A stretch of DNA of 64,000 nucleotides from Companilactobacillus metriopterae (GTDB taxonomy: Bacteria; Bacillota; Bacilli; Lactobacillales; Lactobacillaceae), in NCBI RefSeq assembly GCF_004117915.1, contig NZ_RSTD01000003.1, forward strand, positions 155,922 through 219,921, read 5' to 3'. The notes under the pieces were generated by a model that was not told the DNA's origin, made no database searches, and worked only from the letters and a program-made list of their open reading frames with translations. Shown in pieces: positions 1 through 9,200 of this stretch (positions are counted from its first letter, which is position 1; the number at the start of each line of letters is the position of its first letter). Made by a program: the position numbers and the translations under genes.

Positions 1-1
1 G

Positions 2-1105
2 CTATACTGGATTAATTTTCCTATCTGGATGGCAAGTTTGGCAGTTCTATTCAATGAAGTTATAGAACAAATTTTTAAAGTGAAAATTAATAGTATTTTA
101 GCTGTAGTAATTGAATTAATATTTATTGCTGTGGTTACAGCAGTCTGTTGCTACCCGGTTGCAGACAGTAAGTGGATACTAAATATCGCTGCTATTGCTA
201 AAGTAGTTATTATGTTAAGTGTCGGTATTCTGGGAGTTTATCATGCTGTTACTGTTGGAATGGCAAATGATTTTTCAGGAACAGCTATGTTACCTAAATT
301 TGATGTTAAAAGTTTAGGTTATATATCAGTTATTTTGTTCAATTTCCTTGGATTTGAGGTTGTAACAACAATGGCCAAAGATATGGAAAATCCCAAAAAG
401 CAAATTCCTCAAGCAATTATCTGGGGTGGTATTTTAATCGCTATCTTTTATCTATTTGCTGCTTTTGGTATGGGGGCCGCAATACCAGTTGCTAAAATAT
501 CAACATCAGGCGGTTTAATTGATAGTTTAATCTTATTAGTTGGTCAAAATAATTGGTTTGTCTTCATTATTGGAATTTTATTTATGTATACTTTATTAGC
601 TAACCTAATTTCTTGGTCAGCAGGTGTTAATTATGTTGCCTTGTATGCAGCTAAAAATAATGATCTACCAGGAATTTTCAAGAAGGTTAATAAGAAAGAA
701 ATGCCTATTGGTGCTACATTTTTAAACGGAATAATTGCTGCTGTATTAGTTGTTATTGCACCAATGATTCCCAATGAAAATATATTCTGGGCATTCTTCT
801 CGTTAAATGTTGTTGCATTACTCTTATCATATGTTCTAATGTTTCCAGCCTTTTTGAAATTAAGAAAAAAAGATCCAGATACAGAACGTCCATTCAAAGT
901 TCCTGGTAATAAGTTATTAATCAATTTATATACTTATGTTCCAATGGTATTGTTATTAATTACAATTTTCTTTACTGTTGTACCTTTGAATGGCAGTCAT
1001 GAAGAGATATCAACTAAACTACCTATTATAATTGGAATTATTTCTACACTAGTTGTTGGAGAGATATTTATCAGTAAAGCAGAATCTAAAAAGGAGAAAA
1101 AATAA
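2..1105 (+). CDS. aguD: Agmatine/putrescine antiporter, APC family (5' truncated by window)
   Basis: The reading frame is open to the first base of the window, so the start lies upstream; 367 residues remain of what is usually about 450-480. The visible part has many hydrophobic segments and ends in a charged cytoplasmic tail of the APC amino-acid/polyamine superfamily type. The family exchanges external agmatine for internal putrescine. The assignment to agmatine rests mainly on position: the agmatine deiminase gene begins two bases after this stop. Putrescine carbamoyltransferase and carbamate kinase genes are not in view and would be expected upstream or elsewhere. It could be another APC exchanger, but the context is strong. 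Confidence 0.8.
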   Translation, partial: LYWINFPIWMASLAVLFNEVIEQIFKVKINSILAVVIELIFIAVVTAVCCYPVADSKWILNIAAIAKVVIMLSVGILGVYHAVTVGMANDFSGTAMLPKFDVKSLGYISVILFNFLGFEVVTTMAKDMENPKKQIPQAIIWGGILIAIFYLFAAFGMGAAIPVAKISTSGGLIDSLILLVGQNNWFVFIIGILFMYTLLANLISWSAGVNYVALYAAKNNDLPGIFKKVNKKEMPIGATFLNGIIAAVLVVIAPMIPNENIFWAFFSLNVVALLLSYVLMFPAFLKLRKKDPDTERPFKVPGNKLLINLYTYVPMVLLLITIFFTVVPLNGSHEEISTKLPIIIGIISTLVVGEIFISKAESKKEKK

Positions 1106-1106
1106 C

Positions 1107-2204
1107 ATGAAAACTTTACAAAGTTCACCTCAAAAAGATGGATATCGAATGCCTGGAGAATTTGAAAATCACAAGGGTGTTTATATTCTATGGCCAGAGC
1201 GCCCAGATAATTGGAGAGATGGTGCCAAACCTGCACAGCATACTTTTGTTAAGGTTGCAGAAGCAATTTCTCAATTTGAAGAAGTAACCGTTGGTGTTTC
1301 AGATCGACAATATACAAATGCTCGCCATATGCTACCTGATAATATAAAAGTGGTTGAAATTTCAAATGATGATTCGTGGATAAGAGATTGTGGTCCTACA
1401 TTTGTTGTGAATGATAAAGGTGATATACGTGGTGTAGATTGGACATTTAATGCTTGGGGTGGTTTGGTAGACGGCCTTTACTTCCCTTGGGATAAGGATG
1501 ACCGTGTTGCACAAAAAGTTACTGAAATGGAAAATACGGATCGATATCGTCTTGATGATTTCGTCTTGGAAGGTGGTTCTATCCATGTTGATGGAGAGGG
1601 AACACTTATTGTGACTGAGGAATGTTTACTTTCTGAAGGCCGTAATCCACAGCTGTCAAAAGATCAAATCGAAAGCATTTTAAAAGAGTATTTGAATGTT
1701 GAAAAAATCATTTGGCTAAAACGTGGAATTTACTCAGATGAAACAAATGGCCATGTCGATAACATTGCTAATTTCGTTGAACCGGGAAAAATTGCATTGG
1801 CTTGGACAGATAATGAAGATGATCCTCAGTATGAAATATCAAAGGAAAATTATGATATTTTAGTAAATTCAACAGATGCTAAAGGCCGTAAAATTGAGGT
1901 TGAAAAATTATACCTACCTTCTCCTATTTTAATTACTAAAGAAGAGAGTGAAGGTGTCGATGCCGTTGATGGAACATTACCAAGATTGGAAGGAGACCGT
2001 TTAGCTGCAAGTTATGTAAATTACTACACTGCTAATGGTGGAATAGTTTTTCCAATGTTTAATGATCCTATGGACGATAAGGCACGTGAGACACTACAAA
2101 AATTATATCCAGATCGTAAGATTGTAGGAATTCCTGCACGTGAAATCATATTAGGCGGTGGAAACATTCACTGTATTACTCAACAGGTTCCTGCAGTTTA
2201 CTAA
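1107..2204 (+). CDS. aguA: Agmatine deiminase
   Basis: Hydrolyses agmatine to N-carbamoylputrescine and ammonia in the cytoplasm, the first step of the acid-protective, ATP-yielding agmatine pathway. The protein has 365 residues, the normal length. Family signatures are present: WPERPDNWR near residue 29, DSWIRDCGP around Asp94, EGGSIH at 155-160, GHVDN with His216 and Asp218, and the C-terminal GGGNIHC with the nucleophile Cys356. The ATG at 1107 is preferred over an in-frame upstream start because AAGGAG at 1091-1096 sits correctly and 1107 follows the antiporter stop. It is probably cotranscribed with the antiporter and is followed by a terminator. Confidence 0.96.
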   Translation: MKTLQSSPQKDGYRMPGEFENHKGVYILWPERPDNWRDGAKPAQHTFVKVAEAISQFEEVTVGVSDRQYTNARHMLPDNIKVVEISNDDSWIRDCGPTFVVNDKGDIRGVDWTFNAWGGLVDGLYFPWDKDDRVAQKVTEMENTDRYRLDDFVLEGGSIHVDGEGTLIVTEECLLSEGRNPQLSKDQIESILKEYLNVEKIIWLKRGIYSDETNGHVDNIANFVEPGKIALAWTDNEDDPQYEISKENYDILVNSTDAKGRKIEVEKLYLPSPILITKEESEGVDAVDGTLPRLEGDRLAASYVNYYTANGGIVFPMFNDPMDDKARETLQKLYPDRKIVGIPAREIILGGGNIHCITQQVPAVY

Positions 2205-2240
2205 TAAAAAAAGATTAGATCAAAAGACCTAATCTTTTTT
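2205..2240 (+). terminator. Rho-independent terminator after agmatine deiminase
   Basis: AAAGATTAG (2210-2218) pairs with CTAATCTTT (2229-2237), with A and T runs on the two sides. It separates the first deiminase gene from its paralogue. Confidence 0.85.
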
Positions 2241-2289
2241 GTTATCAAATAATGATATATTAATAATATAAAAACAAATGAGGCTAGAG

Positions 2290-3390
2290 ATGAAAATAAT
2301 TAATTCAACTCCTATATCTGATGGCTATTATCTTCCTTCAGAGAATATAGAGCACAGCGAGTCAATAATGATTTGGCCAGAACGAGCAGACAATTGGCGT
2401 AATGGAGCTAAACCGGCACAAAAAGTATTTTCTGAAATAGCTAACAAGATATCAGAATATGAACCGATAACTATGATTGCCTCTAAAGAGCAATACGACC
2501 ACGCACGTCACGTTTTGTCAGAAAATGTTCGAGTATTAGAAATGAGCTATAACGATTCTTGGATTAAAGATATTGGTCCAATGTATCTGTTAAATAAAAG
2601 CAATAATATTCGTTCTGTAGATTGGCGTTTTAATGCTTGGGGAGGATTAGTAGATGGACTGTACTTTCCATGGGATCAGGATGACAAAGTAGCCAGAAAA
2701 ATTAGTGATTTTCAAAGAATAGATTATTATTCTGTTAGTGATTTTATTTTGGAAGGTTGTGCTATTCATACTGATGGGGAAGGAACAGCTATATTAACAG
2801 AGGACACAGTTTTATCAGAAGGTCGAAATGGTCATGTGACTAAAGATGAAGCTGAGGAAATATTAAAAAAATATCTTAACTTGGATAAAATAATTTGGTT
2901 AAAGAGTGGATATTTCATGGACGAAACAAACGGTGATGTTGATAACATGCTGAGTTTTGTGAAACCAGGTGTAATCCTTTTGACATGGACTGATGATGTT
3001 ACTGATCCACAGTATCAAATATCTAAGGATGCTTTTGAAATTTTGAGTCATTCAACGGATGCAAAGGGTAGAAAATTTGAGATACATAAACTGCCCATCC
3101 CAAAGCCTTTATTTGCCACTGAAAATGAGAGCAATGGGGTGGATTCAGACAATGGCTTGTTGCCACGCTATCCAGGAGATAGATTAACAGCCAGTTACGT
3201 TAGTTATTATTTGTTTAATGGAGGCTTATTATTACCTATATTTGACGATCCAAATGATCAAATTGCAATAGATATTTTGAAAGACTTATTTCCTGATAGA
3301 AGAATAGAAACTATACATGCTAGAGAATTACTTCTAGGTGGAGGAAATGTTCACTGTGTAATTGAAGCAGTCCCAATGTATAAGGAGTAG
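2290..3390 (+). CDS. Agmatine deiminase paralogue with altered active site
   Basis: A 366-residue homologue of the deiminase just upstream, collinear over its whole length. It keeps Asp94, Glu155, His160 and the GGGNVHC nucleophile Cys356, but the catalytic His216 of the GHVDN motif is Asp here (GDVDN), Arg93 is Lys, and EGGS is EGCA. The family mechanism uses that His with Cys and Asp residues, so ordinary agmatine hydrolysis is doubtful. The frame is intact, with no stops or frameshift, which suggests a retained role (substrate binding, sensing or another guanidine substrate). The start at 2290 is preferred to 2278 because GAGG at 2280-2283 is then correctly spaced. The following RpiR gene starts 3 bases after this stop, with its SD inside this gene's end. 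Confidence 0.85.
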   Translation: MKIINSTPISDGYYLPSENIEHSESIMIWPERADNWRNGAKPAQKVFSEIANKISEYEPITMIASKEQYDHARHVLSENVRVLEMSYNDSWIKDIGPMYLLNKSNNIRSVDWRFNAWGGLVDGLYFPWDQDDKVARKISDFQRIDYYSVSDFILEGCAIHTDGEGTAILTEDTVLSEGRNGHVTKDEAEEILKKYLNLDKIIWLKSGYFMDETNGDVDNMLSFVKPGVILLTWTDDVTDPQYQISKDAFEILSHSTDAKGRKFEIHKLPIPKPLFATENESNGVDSDNGLLPRYPGDRLTASYVSYYLFNGGLLLPIFDDPNDQIAIDILKDLFPDRRIETIHARELLLGGGNVHCVIEAVPMYKE

Positions 3391-3393
3391 CTG

Positions 3394-4176
3394 ATGAATT
3401 TTTTTGAGATAGTTAATTCAAATGTTGATAGTTTAACAAATAATGAACAAAAACTTTTGGACTATGTTATAAAAAACATGGATCAAATTAAGAACAAAAG
3501 TATTAGAGAGTTGTCGTCTGAGTGCTTTGTTTCGACAACTACGTTTTTGAGATTTGTTAGAAAAATTGGTTTTTCAGGATATAGTGATTTTATTACCGTT
3601 ATAAAATATACACTTTTGAATAATGATGTTAATTCTAAATCAGAAATGTCTCCTTTTGTTGTCAATCAGTCTGAATATCGAGAAGAGTATCTAAAAAATA
3701 TTAATGAAACTATCCGTGTTTTGGATAATGAAAAATTAAACCAAGTAGCAAATATAATGAACAAAGCTGAAAAAATATATTTTCTAGCAAAGGGATTTAG
3801 CAAATATGCTGCAGAATACGTTGAATATCTTTATACTCTCAATGGTTTTGTTGTAATTTTTCCCAAGAATTTTGAACAACGTAAGTTGATGCACTTGAAT
3901 ATTAAATCGAGTGATGTTGTTTTTATTTTCAATTATGATGGGGAAGATAAAGAACTAATTGAGATTACACAAAATTTAGAACGTAAGTTTCCACAATTAA
4001 ATTTGGTTTCCGTCACGGGAGCGAATAACAATACTATTCAAAATATGAGTGATATAAATTTTTATCTATTTTCAGATGAAATATATAAAAATAAAATAGA
4101 GATGACTTCTCATGTATCTTTGATTTCAATAATGGAATTATTACTATACCAATATAATGAGATATTCGATAAATAA
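3394..4176 (+). CDS. RpiR/MurR-family transcriptional regulator
   Basis: A 260-residue protein with an N-terminal RpiR-type helix-turn-helix (about residues 1-75, including SIRELSSECFVSTTTFLRFV) and a C-terminal SIS-type phosphosugar-binding fold (about 105-250, with the segment around AEKIYFLAKGFS). The ATG has AAGGAG at 3382-3387 and follows the deiminase paralogue by 3 bases, so the two are one operon. By position it is a candidate regulator of agmatine catabolism, but RpiR proteins usually sense sugar phosphates and its ligand cannot be read from sequence. Confidence 0.85.
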   Translation: MNFFEIVNSNVDSLTNNEQKLLDYVIKNMDQIKNKSIRELSSECFVSTTTFLRFVRKIGFSGYSDFITVIKYTLLNNDVNSKSEMSPFVVNQSEYREEYLKNINETIRVLDNEKLNQVANIMNKAEKIYFLAKGFSKYAAEYVEYLYTLNGFVVIFPKNFEQRKLMHLNIKSSDVVFIFNYDGEDKELIEITQNLERKFPQLNLVSVTGANNNTIQNMSDINFYLFSDEIYKNKIEMTSHVSLISIMELLLYQYNEIFDK

Positions 4177-4206
4177 AAAAGACTGCGTAAGCGGTCTTTT
4201 TGTTTA
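4176..4206. terminator. Bidirectional terminator between rpiR and bacteriocin genes
   Basis: GACTGC (4181-4186), loop GTAA, GCGGTC (4191-4196), flanked by A6 and T5. It lies between convergent genes. A nearly identical hairpin lies at 7470-7485, at the other end of the bacteriocin locus. Confidence 0.85.
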
Positions 4207-4593
4207 ATCTGCAATTGTATATTTAGCTATAAATGTTCCATAACCTTTTGCAGTAACGTAATCCAAAGAACCGCCACTGTTTTCTACTTGTGCGTATGAT
4301 CCATGGCAGCAGTATCTACTGTAACAGTTTGAATGTCCCCATTCAAATAGTAGTGATGACCGCTGTAAGTTACCCGGCGATATATTACCTCCACCAGTTC
4401 CCAAAGCTTTAATTGCACCACTTAGTGCAGCTGATGAAGCAGAAATGATATTGTCATTGTCATTTAAAGTAACCTCACCACTTTTAGGAGCATTGTTAAG
4501 ATTTACATCTGAGCCTGTCGCAGTGGCTGCTATTGATCCCACCATCAAAGGAACAGCCAGTATGAAAAGCATAATGTTTGATTTGTGTTTCAT
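4204..4593 (-). CDS. Lactococcin-972-type bacteriocin precursor (putative)
   Basis: A 129-residue secreted protein. Residues 1-25 form a classical signal peptide (Lys-rich start, hydrophobic core, small residues near 23-27). The last 50 residues carry a pattern like lactococcin 972: W85-G, YSRY at 91-94, HGSYAQVENSGG around 97-108, then a Gly-rich beta-type tail. Lactococcin 972 is Sec-exported and blocks septum formation through lipid II. Differences from the prototype: a longer linker (residues 27-80) and three cysteines (90, 95, 96). The assignment is supported by the divergent DUF1430-type membrane protein and ABC ATPase, the usual partners. GGGGGA lies upstream of the start on the minus strand. 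Confidence 0.72.
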   Translation of the reverse strand: MKHKSNIMLFILAVPLMVGSIAATATGSDVNLNNAPKSGEVTLNDNDNIISASSAALSGAIKALGTGGGNISPGNLQRSSLLFEWGHSNCYSRYCCHGSYAQVENSGGSLDYVTAKGYGTFIAKYTIAD

Positions 4594-4625
4594 AATTTAA
4601 ATCCCCCATAAATAATATTTTGATT

Positions 4626-4648
4626 CATAACTATACGTTACAGTTATG
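4626..4648. promoter_or_regulatory. Inverted repeat in divergent bacteriocin/transporter promoter region
   Basis: CATAACT (4626-4632), 9-base gap, AGTTATG (4642-4648), in the centre of the 122-base region between the bacteriocin gene and its transporter operon. The position suits an operator acting on both directions. No regulator gene is encoded in the locus. Confidence 0.4.
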
Positions 4649-4715
4649 TTATGATGCTTTTAAAATAATTTTTAATTAATATTTTTTAATTTTTAGGGGA
4701 TATTTGGGGGTTATT

Positions 4716-6797
4716 ATGAATAAAAAAATATTAAGCTTACTTATTGTTTTGCTCATTACTATCTCGGGGTTGGTTTTAATTAAACAAAATAGTCAACAAT
4801 ATGCAATTGATAAAACTGCTGTTTTAACACGGATGGACGAAGGAGAATTTAAATTATTTAAAATACCGACCAAAAATTATTCACAAAAAGAATATAAACA
4901 ACTTATAGACGTTTTAAATAAGGTATCAAAAGAAACCGGAATACCCTATGTCAAAAGAGAAATAAATAGTTCATGTTTAGTAAAAAATGACAAGGTAGAT
5001 TATTCAGAGCCAAGGACTAGGATACAGTTTCAAGTTGGTCCAAATAATATCAAAATTGACAGTTATATGAGTGAATTGTCAGATAATATGGATAGAGTAC
5101 CAAAGATTCATGGGGTTAGTTTTTCAATTGACTCAATAGAGAAGACGATATCTTCCCATGATCAAGAGGGAGATTTCTATTTAGAAACATCTAGTCCAAA
5201 AGAATATGACCGTTTCATAAATAAATCTGCAGAATTATTTAGTAAATACCAAGATAATATTACATCAAGTGACTTTAAACCTGATAAAAATTATCACGTC
5301 AAAGATTTCTTATTCCAAGGATATAATACTAATCTATCTAATTTTTTGTTAATAGCATTTGTATTTACTATTCTGTTTATTATAATAATGATTCTTGACA
5401 ATCAGAAATTGATAGCTATTTGTAGGCTAAACGGATATTCATATTTTGAAACAATGCAAAAATGTATTGGAAAAACTTTATATTTATCAATTGGATGCGT
5501 AGTAATTGAATTACTAATTGCTGCTTGTTTAGGATGGAAAATAACTAATGGTACAATCTATTCACTGATTTTTGGATTAGTAATAATAATGGTTTCAACT
5601 TTAATAGTTCTTGTAATTTCCGCCCATTCTACCAAATTAAGTGGAAAAATTAAAAATAACAAAGTCTCCAATAGATACTTTTTCTTTTTATACATAATAA
5701 AATCAGTTTTTATAATTAATATCTTCGTTGGATTGATTCCGCTGATATTAGTACTTACTAACTCATATAATGTTTTAAGTGCAACAGATAATGATAATAA
5801 AATTGATAATGAATATGCAGTATTCTATCCATATTATTTTGCAAAAAATCCCACGTATCATTCTAAAGTAGAGAGTAAGGAACTAGATGATACAATGTAC
5901 CAACCCTTAAATAAAGATGGTGGAGTCTTATTTGATCCTAACTCTATAGATCAACATATAGAAAAAAACAATCAGTATCTAATTGTAAATCCAAACTATC
6001 TAAAACAATTTCATCTCTATGATCTAAGTAACAAATCAATTAACATAAGTGATTCTACAAATATTCTGTATGTACTTATTCCAGAGAAAAATATTAGTAT
6101 AACTGACCAACTGATTAATACAGTTAAATCAAATGAAATACAAGTTTCAGGAAAATCTGCTGAAATTCAATCGATAGTCATCAAAAACGATCAAAAATTG
6201 ACTAATTTGAGTAACTCGGAAACAATTGAAAACTACCCTATACTGGTTTCCACGTATAATAATTCTTCGTGGATAAATAGAAATTTTCTTAATGGTGGTG
6301 GGGATCAAGACGCTATGAAAATTCCGTTAAATGGAAAATCGGTCAGAGATAAATATAAAGAATTACTCCCACTTCTTAAAAAGAATAATTATCAAGACAA
6401 TTATCTACAATTGGTAAAATTAAAAGATTTGCAATTCGAAGACTTAAAAATGTCAATTGGAAATGTAATGCAAGCTTCAGCATTAATATTATTCTCAATA
6501 TTTGTTACCTATTTCTTAACGGGATACATAACGGGTCTGTACTTTATGATTAATAAACGTTCGTTATTACTTAAAAGAATACAAGGTTATTCTAAGGTTA
6601 GAGCATACAGAAGTATATTTATACTGATTTCTGTACAAGCAATAATATTATTATTGTTAACTATAACTAGATATCAAGGGAATACGCCCTATTTTGCATT
6701 GACAGTGATTATAACGATAATAGAGTGTCTTACTGTATGGATGAGTATTAGATCTCTCGAAAATAAAAATATTAAAGAGGTTATTAATGATGGATAA
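4716..6797 (+). CDS. Bacteriocin-associated integral membrane protein (DUF1430 type)
   Basis: A 693-residue protein with one N-terminal membrane segment (about 5-23), an extracellular region of about 190 residues, a cluster of four membrane helices (about 210-350), a second outside region, and three C-terminal helices (about 590-685). This is the FtsX/MacB-like layout of the proteins that accompany lactococcin 972, thought to provide immunity or export with an ABC ATPase. An in-frame TTG at 4704 is possible, but the ATG at 4716 has GGGGG at 4706-4710. It overlaps the ATPase gene by 11 bases, so the two are translated together. Confidence 0.8.
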   Translation: MNKKILSLLIVLLITISGLVLIKQNSQQYAIDKTAVLTRMDEGEFKLFKIPTKNYSQKEYKQLIDVLNKVSKETGIPYVKREINSSCLVKNDKVDYSEPRTRIQFQVGPNNIKIDSYMSELSDNMDRVPKIHGVSFSIDSIEKTISSHDQEGDFYLETSSPKEYDRFINKSAELFSKYQDNITSSDFKPDKNYHVKDFLFQGYNTNLSNFLLIAFVFTILFIIIMILDNQKLIAICRLNGYSYFETMQKCIGKTLYLSIGCVVIELLIAACLGWKITNGTIYSLIFGLVIIMVSTLIVLVISAHSTKLSGKIKNNKVSNRYFFFLYIIKSVFIINIFVGLIPLILVLTNSYNVLSATDNDNKIDNEYAVFYPYYFAKNPTYHSKVESKELDDTMYQPLNKDGGVLFDPNSIDQHIEKNNQYLIVNPNYLKQFHLYDLSNKSINISDSTNILYVLIPEKNISITDQLINTVKSNEIQVSGKSAEIQSIVIKNDQKLTNLSNSETIENYPILVSTYNNSSWINRNFLNGGGDQDAMKIPLNGKSVRDKYKELLPLLKKNNYQDNYLQLVKLKDLQFEDLKMSIGNVMQASALILFSIFVTYFLTGYITGLYFMINKRSLLLKRIQGYSKVRAYRSIFILISVQAIILLLLTITRYQGNTPYFALTVIITIIECLTVWMSIRSLENKNIKEVINDG

Positions 6798-7461
6798 CAA
6801 TATTGCAATTCAAGCTAATAATATATCTAAATCTTATAAAAATAATAAAATAATCGATGGATTAAATCTGACAATTGAAAAGAATTCATTCGTAACAATC
6901 TTTGGGAAAAGTGGTTCTGGTAAGACAACATTATTAAACATGTTGGGTCTACTTGAACAACCTAGTTCAGGTGAAATATTTATTCTAAATAAAAAAGCAC
7001 CAAAGATAAATAGTCGTGAGGCATTACTTATGAGAAGAAATAAAATATCTTACTTATTCCAAAATTTTGGATTAATCGATGATGAAACTGTGGGTCAAAA
7101 CTTAGATATTGGATTGCAGTATATAAAAAAATCTAAGCAAGAGAAAGAATCGCTTAAAAGAAAAGCGCTTCAAGATGTTAATCTTGATATAGATTTAAAC
7201 TCTAAAATATATACTTTGTCCGGTGGTGAGCAACAAAGAGTAGCAATTGCAAAAACAATTTTGAAACCATCTGAAATTGTTCTTGCTGATGAACCAACAG
7301 GTTCCTTGGACAAAGATAACAAAGAAGATGCATGTAACTTATTATTAGAATTACAAAAAAGTGGAAAAACAGTAGTAGTGGTTTCTCATGATTTATACTT
7401 TAAAAATATTAGTGATACAATTTATGATTTAAATGAATTGTATGAAGGTGTTGGAAAATAA
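6787..7461 (+). CDS. ABC transporter ATP-binding protein, lactococcin-972 group
   Basis: A 224-residue MacB/LolD-type ATPase with Walker A GKSGSGKTT (about 38-46), Q-loop FQNFG, signature LSGGEQQRVAIAK, Walker B VLADEPTGSLD and the switch His in VSHD. It starts inside the 3' end of the membrane protein gene, with AAAGAGG at 6774-6780 upstream. It probably powers the DUF1430-type partner in bacteriocin immunity or export. The gene ends in a strong terminator. Confidence 0.92.
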   Translation: MMDNNIAIQANNISKSYKNNKIIDGLNLTIEKNSFVTIFGKSGSGKTTLLNMLGLLEQPSSGEIFILNKKAPKINSREALLMRRNKISYLFQNFGLIDDETVGQNLDIGLQYIKKSKQEKESLKRKALQDVNLDIDLNSKIYTLSGGEQQRVAIAKTILKPSEIVLADEPTGSLDKDNKEDACNLLLELQKSGKTVVVVSHDLYFKNISDTIYDLNELYEGVGK

Positions 7462-7494
7462 TAAAAAAAGACCGCGTAAGCGGTCTTTTCTTTT
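7462..7494 (+). terminator. Terminator of bacteriocin transporter operon
   Basis: GACCGC (7470-7475), GTAA loop, GCGGTC (7480-7485), then TTTTC. It matches the hairpin at 4181-4196 except for one base pair. Confidence 0.88.
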
Positions 7495-7500
7495 TCCAAT

Positions 7501-8529
7501 TTAATCATCCCAACCATTAATATTTACCTTACCAATCATATGACCAGACTCCACGTCTGCATGAGCTTTTTTAAGGTTCTCAGCATTGATTGGCGAATAA
7601 TTCTTGGTTGTTATTACTTTTAGGCTATTATCTTCATATAGTTTTGCTATATGATTCAATATTTCATGTTGTGTAACCATATCTTCGGTTTGATAATATG
7701 ATTTGCTGTACATCCATTCCCAACTGAACGTTGCACGCTTCTTGGTTAGCTTTTGTAAATCGATTAGACGATGATTTTCTGTAGACGCTGCGATATTACC
7801 ATCGGGTTTTATCAATTCAGCAATCTCATTCCAGTGGGCATCTAGATTATTCAAATTTAGTATATAGTCAACATACTTATATCCTAAATTTTTTACTTGT
7901 GGCACTAAATCTTTGTGATGATCTACAACATAATCTGCACCCAAATTTTTAACCCATTCCATTGAATCATGTCTTGATGCCGTAGTAATAACGGTCAATC
8001 CCGCTATTTTGGCCAATTGTACAGCCATAGATCCGACGCCACCAGAGCCGTTAATAATCAAAATTGTTTTACCTTCGTTATTAGAAAAAGTTAGATTTAA
8101 CTTTTCAAATAATGACTCATAGGCAGTCAGTCCAACAAGTGGAACGGCTGCAGATTGACTATCATCAAGATTGTTTGGTGCCATTCCAACAATTCTTTCA
8201 TCAACTGTCTGATATTGGGCGTCACTACCTGATTTTGTAAAATCACCAGCGTACCAAACTCGATCTCCGATATTAAATAAAGTTGAATCATCACCCTTTT
8301 CAACTACTGAACCAACTGCATCCCAACCGATAATTTTGGGATGTGACAATTTGTCTTTTCTTCCACCCTTACGAACAAATGTATCTACTGGATTGACAGA
8401 AACACCATCGACTTTAACTAATAGTTCATGTCCTGTGGCCTTTGGTAAATCTATTTCCACATCTTCAAAACTATTGCTGTCATTGATAGGTAAATGACTA
8501 TAAAAACCTACTGCTTTTATTTTTGTCAT
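7501..8529 (-). CDS. Zinc-type alcohol dehydrogenase-like / quinone oxidoreductase
   Basis: A 342-residue medium-chain dehydrogenase/reductase. An N-terminal GroES-like domain (about 1-130) is followed by a Rossmann fold with GSGGVGSMAVQLAKIAG near residue 160. The catalytic and structural zinc cysteine clusters of true alcohol dehydrogenases are not apparent, so NAD(P)H-dependent reduction of quinones or enones is more likely. AGGAGG lies 8 bases before the ATG on the minus strand. It is a single gene; its 3' end adjoins the bacteriocin-operon terminator. Confidence 0.85.
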   Translation of the reverse strand: MTKIKAVGFYSHLPINDSNSFEDVEIDLPKATGHELLVKVDGVSVNPVDTFVRKGGRKDKLSHPKIIGWDAVGSVVEKGDDSTLFNIGDRVWYAGDFTKSGSDAQYQTVDERIVGMAPNNLDDSQSAAVPLVGLTAYESLFEKLNLTFSNNEGKTILIINGSGGVGSMAVQLAKIAGLTVITTASRHDSMEWVKNLGADYVVDHHKDLVPQVKNLGYKYVDYILNLNNLDAHWNEIAELIKPDGNIAASTENHRLIDLQKLTKKRATFSWEWMYSKSYYQTEDMVTQHEILNHIAKLYEDNSLKVITTKNYSPINAENLKKAHADVESGHMIGKVNINGWDD

Positions 8530-8695
8530 ATTAATATCCTCCTGACAAGGCCAATGATAGTCTTAAAAAATTTATTTTCATAGGATATGTTACTAATTAT
8601 TTATATATTTATCATAATTTATCTTTTAATAAAAAATATAGAATATTCAGTTTAGATATCTTTGTAAATTGATTTCTTACTTAAAATATCAAGAA

Positions 8696-8724
8696 TTGAA
8701 AAAAAGGAAGTTATAATATATAAT
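8696..8724 (+). promoter_or_regulatory. Sigma-A promoter of the ImmA-type gene
   Basis: TTGAAA (8696-8701), 17-base spacer, TATAAT (8719-8724). A second TATAAT lies at 8712-8717 but has no spaced -35. The LexA-type box begins 2 bases downstream, across the expected transcription start. Confidence 0.75.
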
Positions 8725-8725
8725 A

Positions 8726-8739
8726 AGAACGTATGTTCG
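8726..8739. promoter_or_regulatory. LexA (SOS/Cheo) box
   Basis: AGAACGTATGTTCG matches the Gram-positive LexA consensus CGAAC-N4-GTTCG at every fixed position but the first. It lies directly after the -10 box, where LexA binding would block transcription of the protease gene until DNA damage. Confidence 0.75.
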
Positions 8740-8766
8740 CCTTCGCTGAAATACAGGAGGATTATT

Positions 8767-9165
8767 TTGGAAGATAAAAATAATATTTATTCTGAGTCGT
8801 TATTAAACAAAGTTATTAGTTTAAATGATTCTATTACAACTGGTAACTATATAGACAAGCTATTAGAATCTTTTAATATTAAAGTTTTTGATTTGCCCAT
8901 AGAAAAAACTGATCCACTTTTGATGAGAATAAAAGGACAAATTATTTTTGATAGTGGAATTTATGCGATTGGAATAAATCCTTTTATGGATGGTTCGGAA
9001 AAGCAATACACTATATTACATGAGATATATCATTTAATAATAGATTCAAAAGTGGAATTAAATAATGGCACACGTTGTCTATTAATGGATAGTATTAATA
9101 ATGTTAGTATATTAGAATCTGAAAAAGACTATTTTGCAGAGTGTTTTATAAAAAAAGACAAATAA
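8767..9165 (+). CDS. ImmA/IrrE-family metallopeptidase
   Basis: A 132-residue zinc-protease-like protein. The HEIYH motif (His85, Glu86, His89) is followed by ESEKDYFAE (about 117-125), the third-ligand helix of the ImmA/IrrE family. ImmA enzymes cleave phage- or ICE-type XRE repressors after DNA damage. The start is TTG at 8767 with AGGAGG at 8755-8760. It is shorter than typical ImmA and stops soon after the third-ligand helix. Unusually, it lies alone behind a LexA box rather than in an operon with its repressor; the XRE gene is convergent and probably its target. Confidence 0.82.
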   Translation: MEDKNNIYSESLLNKVISLNDSITTGNYIDKLLESFNIKVFDLPIEKTDPLLMRIKGQIIFDSGIYAIGINPFMDGSEKQYTILHEIYHLIIDSKVELNNGTRCLLMDSINNVSILESEKDYFAECFIKKDK

Positions 9166-9200
9166 AAAAACATAAACTGTAATGGTTTATGTTTTTTTAT
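9160..9200. terminator. Bidirectional terminator between immA-like and xre genes
   Basis: CATAAAC (9171-9177) pairs with GTTTATG (9185-9191), flanked by A7 and T7 so that it works in both directions. Confidence 0.85.

Noticed and set aside
631..924. Antisense frame of 97 codons over the antiporter gene
   Set aside because: Opposite to a strongly conserved transporter gene and without an SD; a shadow.
3483..3665. Antisense frame inside the rpiR gene
   Set aside because: No SD and no family resemblance; typical AT-rich shadow.
8712..8717. First TATAAT as the -10 of the protease gene
   Set aside because: Only 10 bases from TTGAAA; the second TATAAT at 8719-8724 gives the ideal 17-base spacing.
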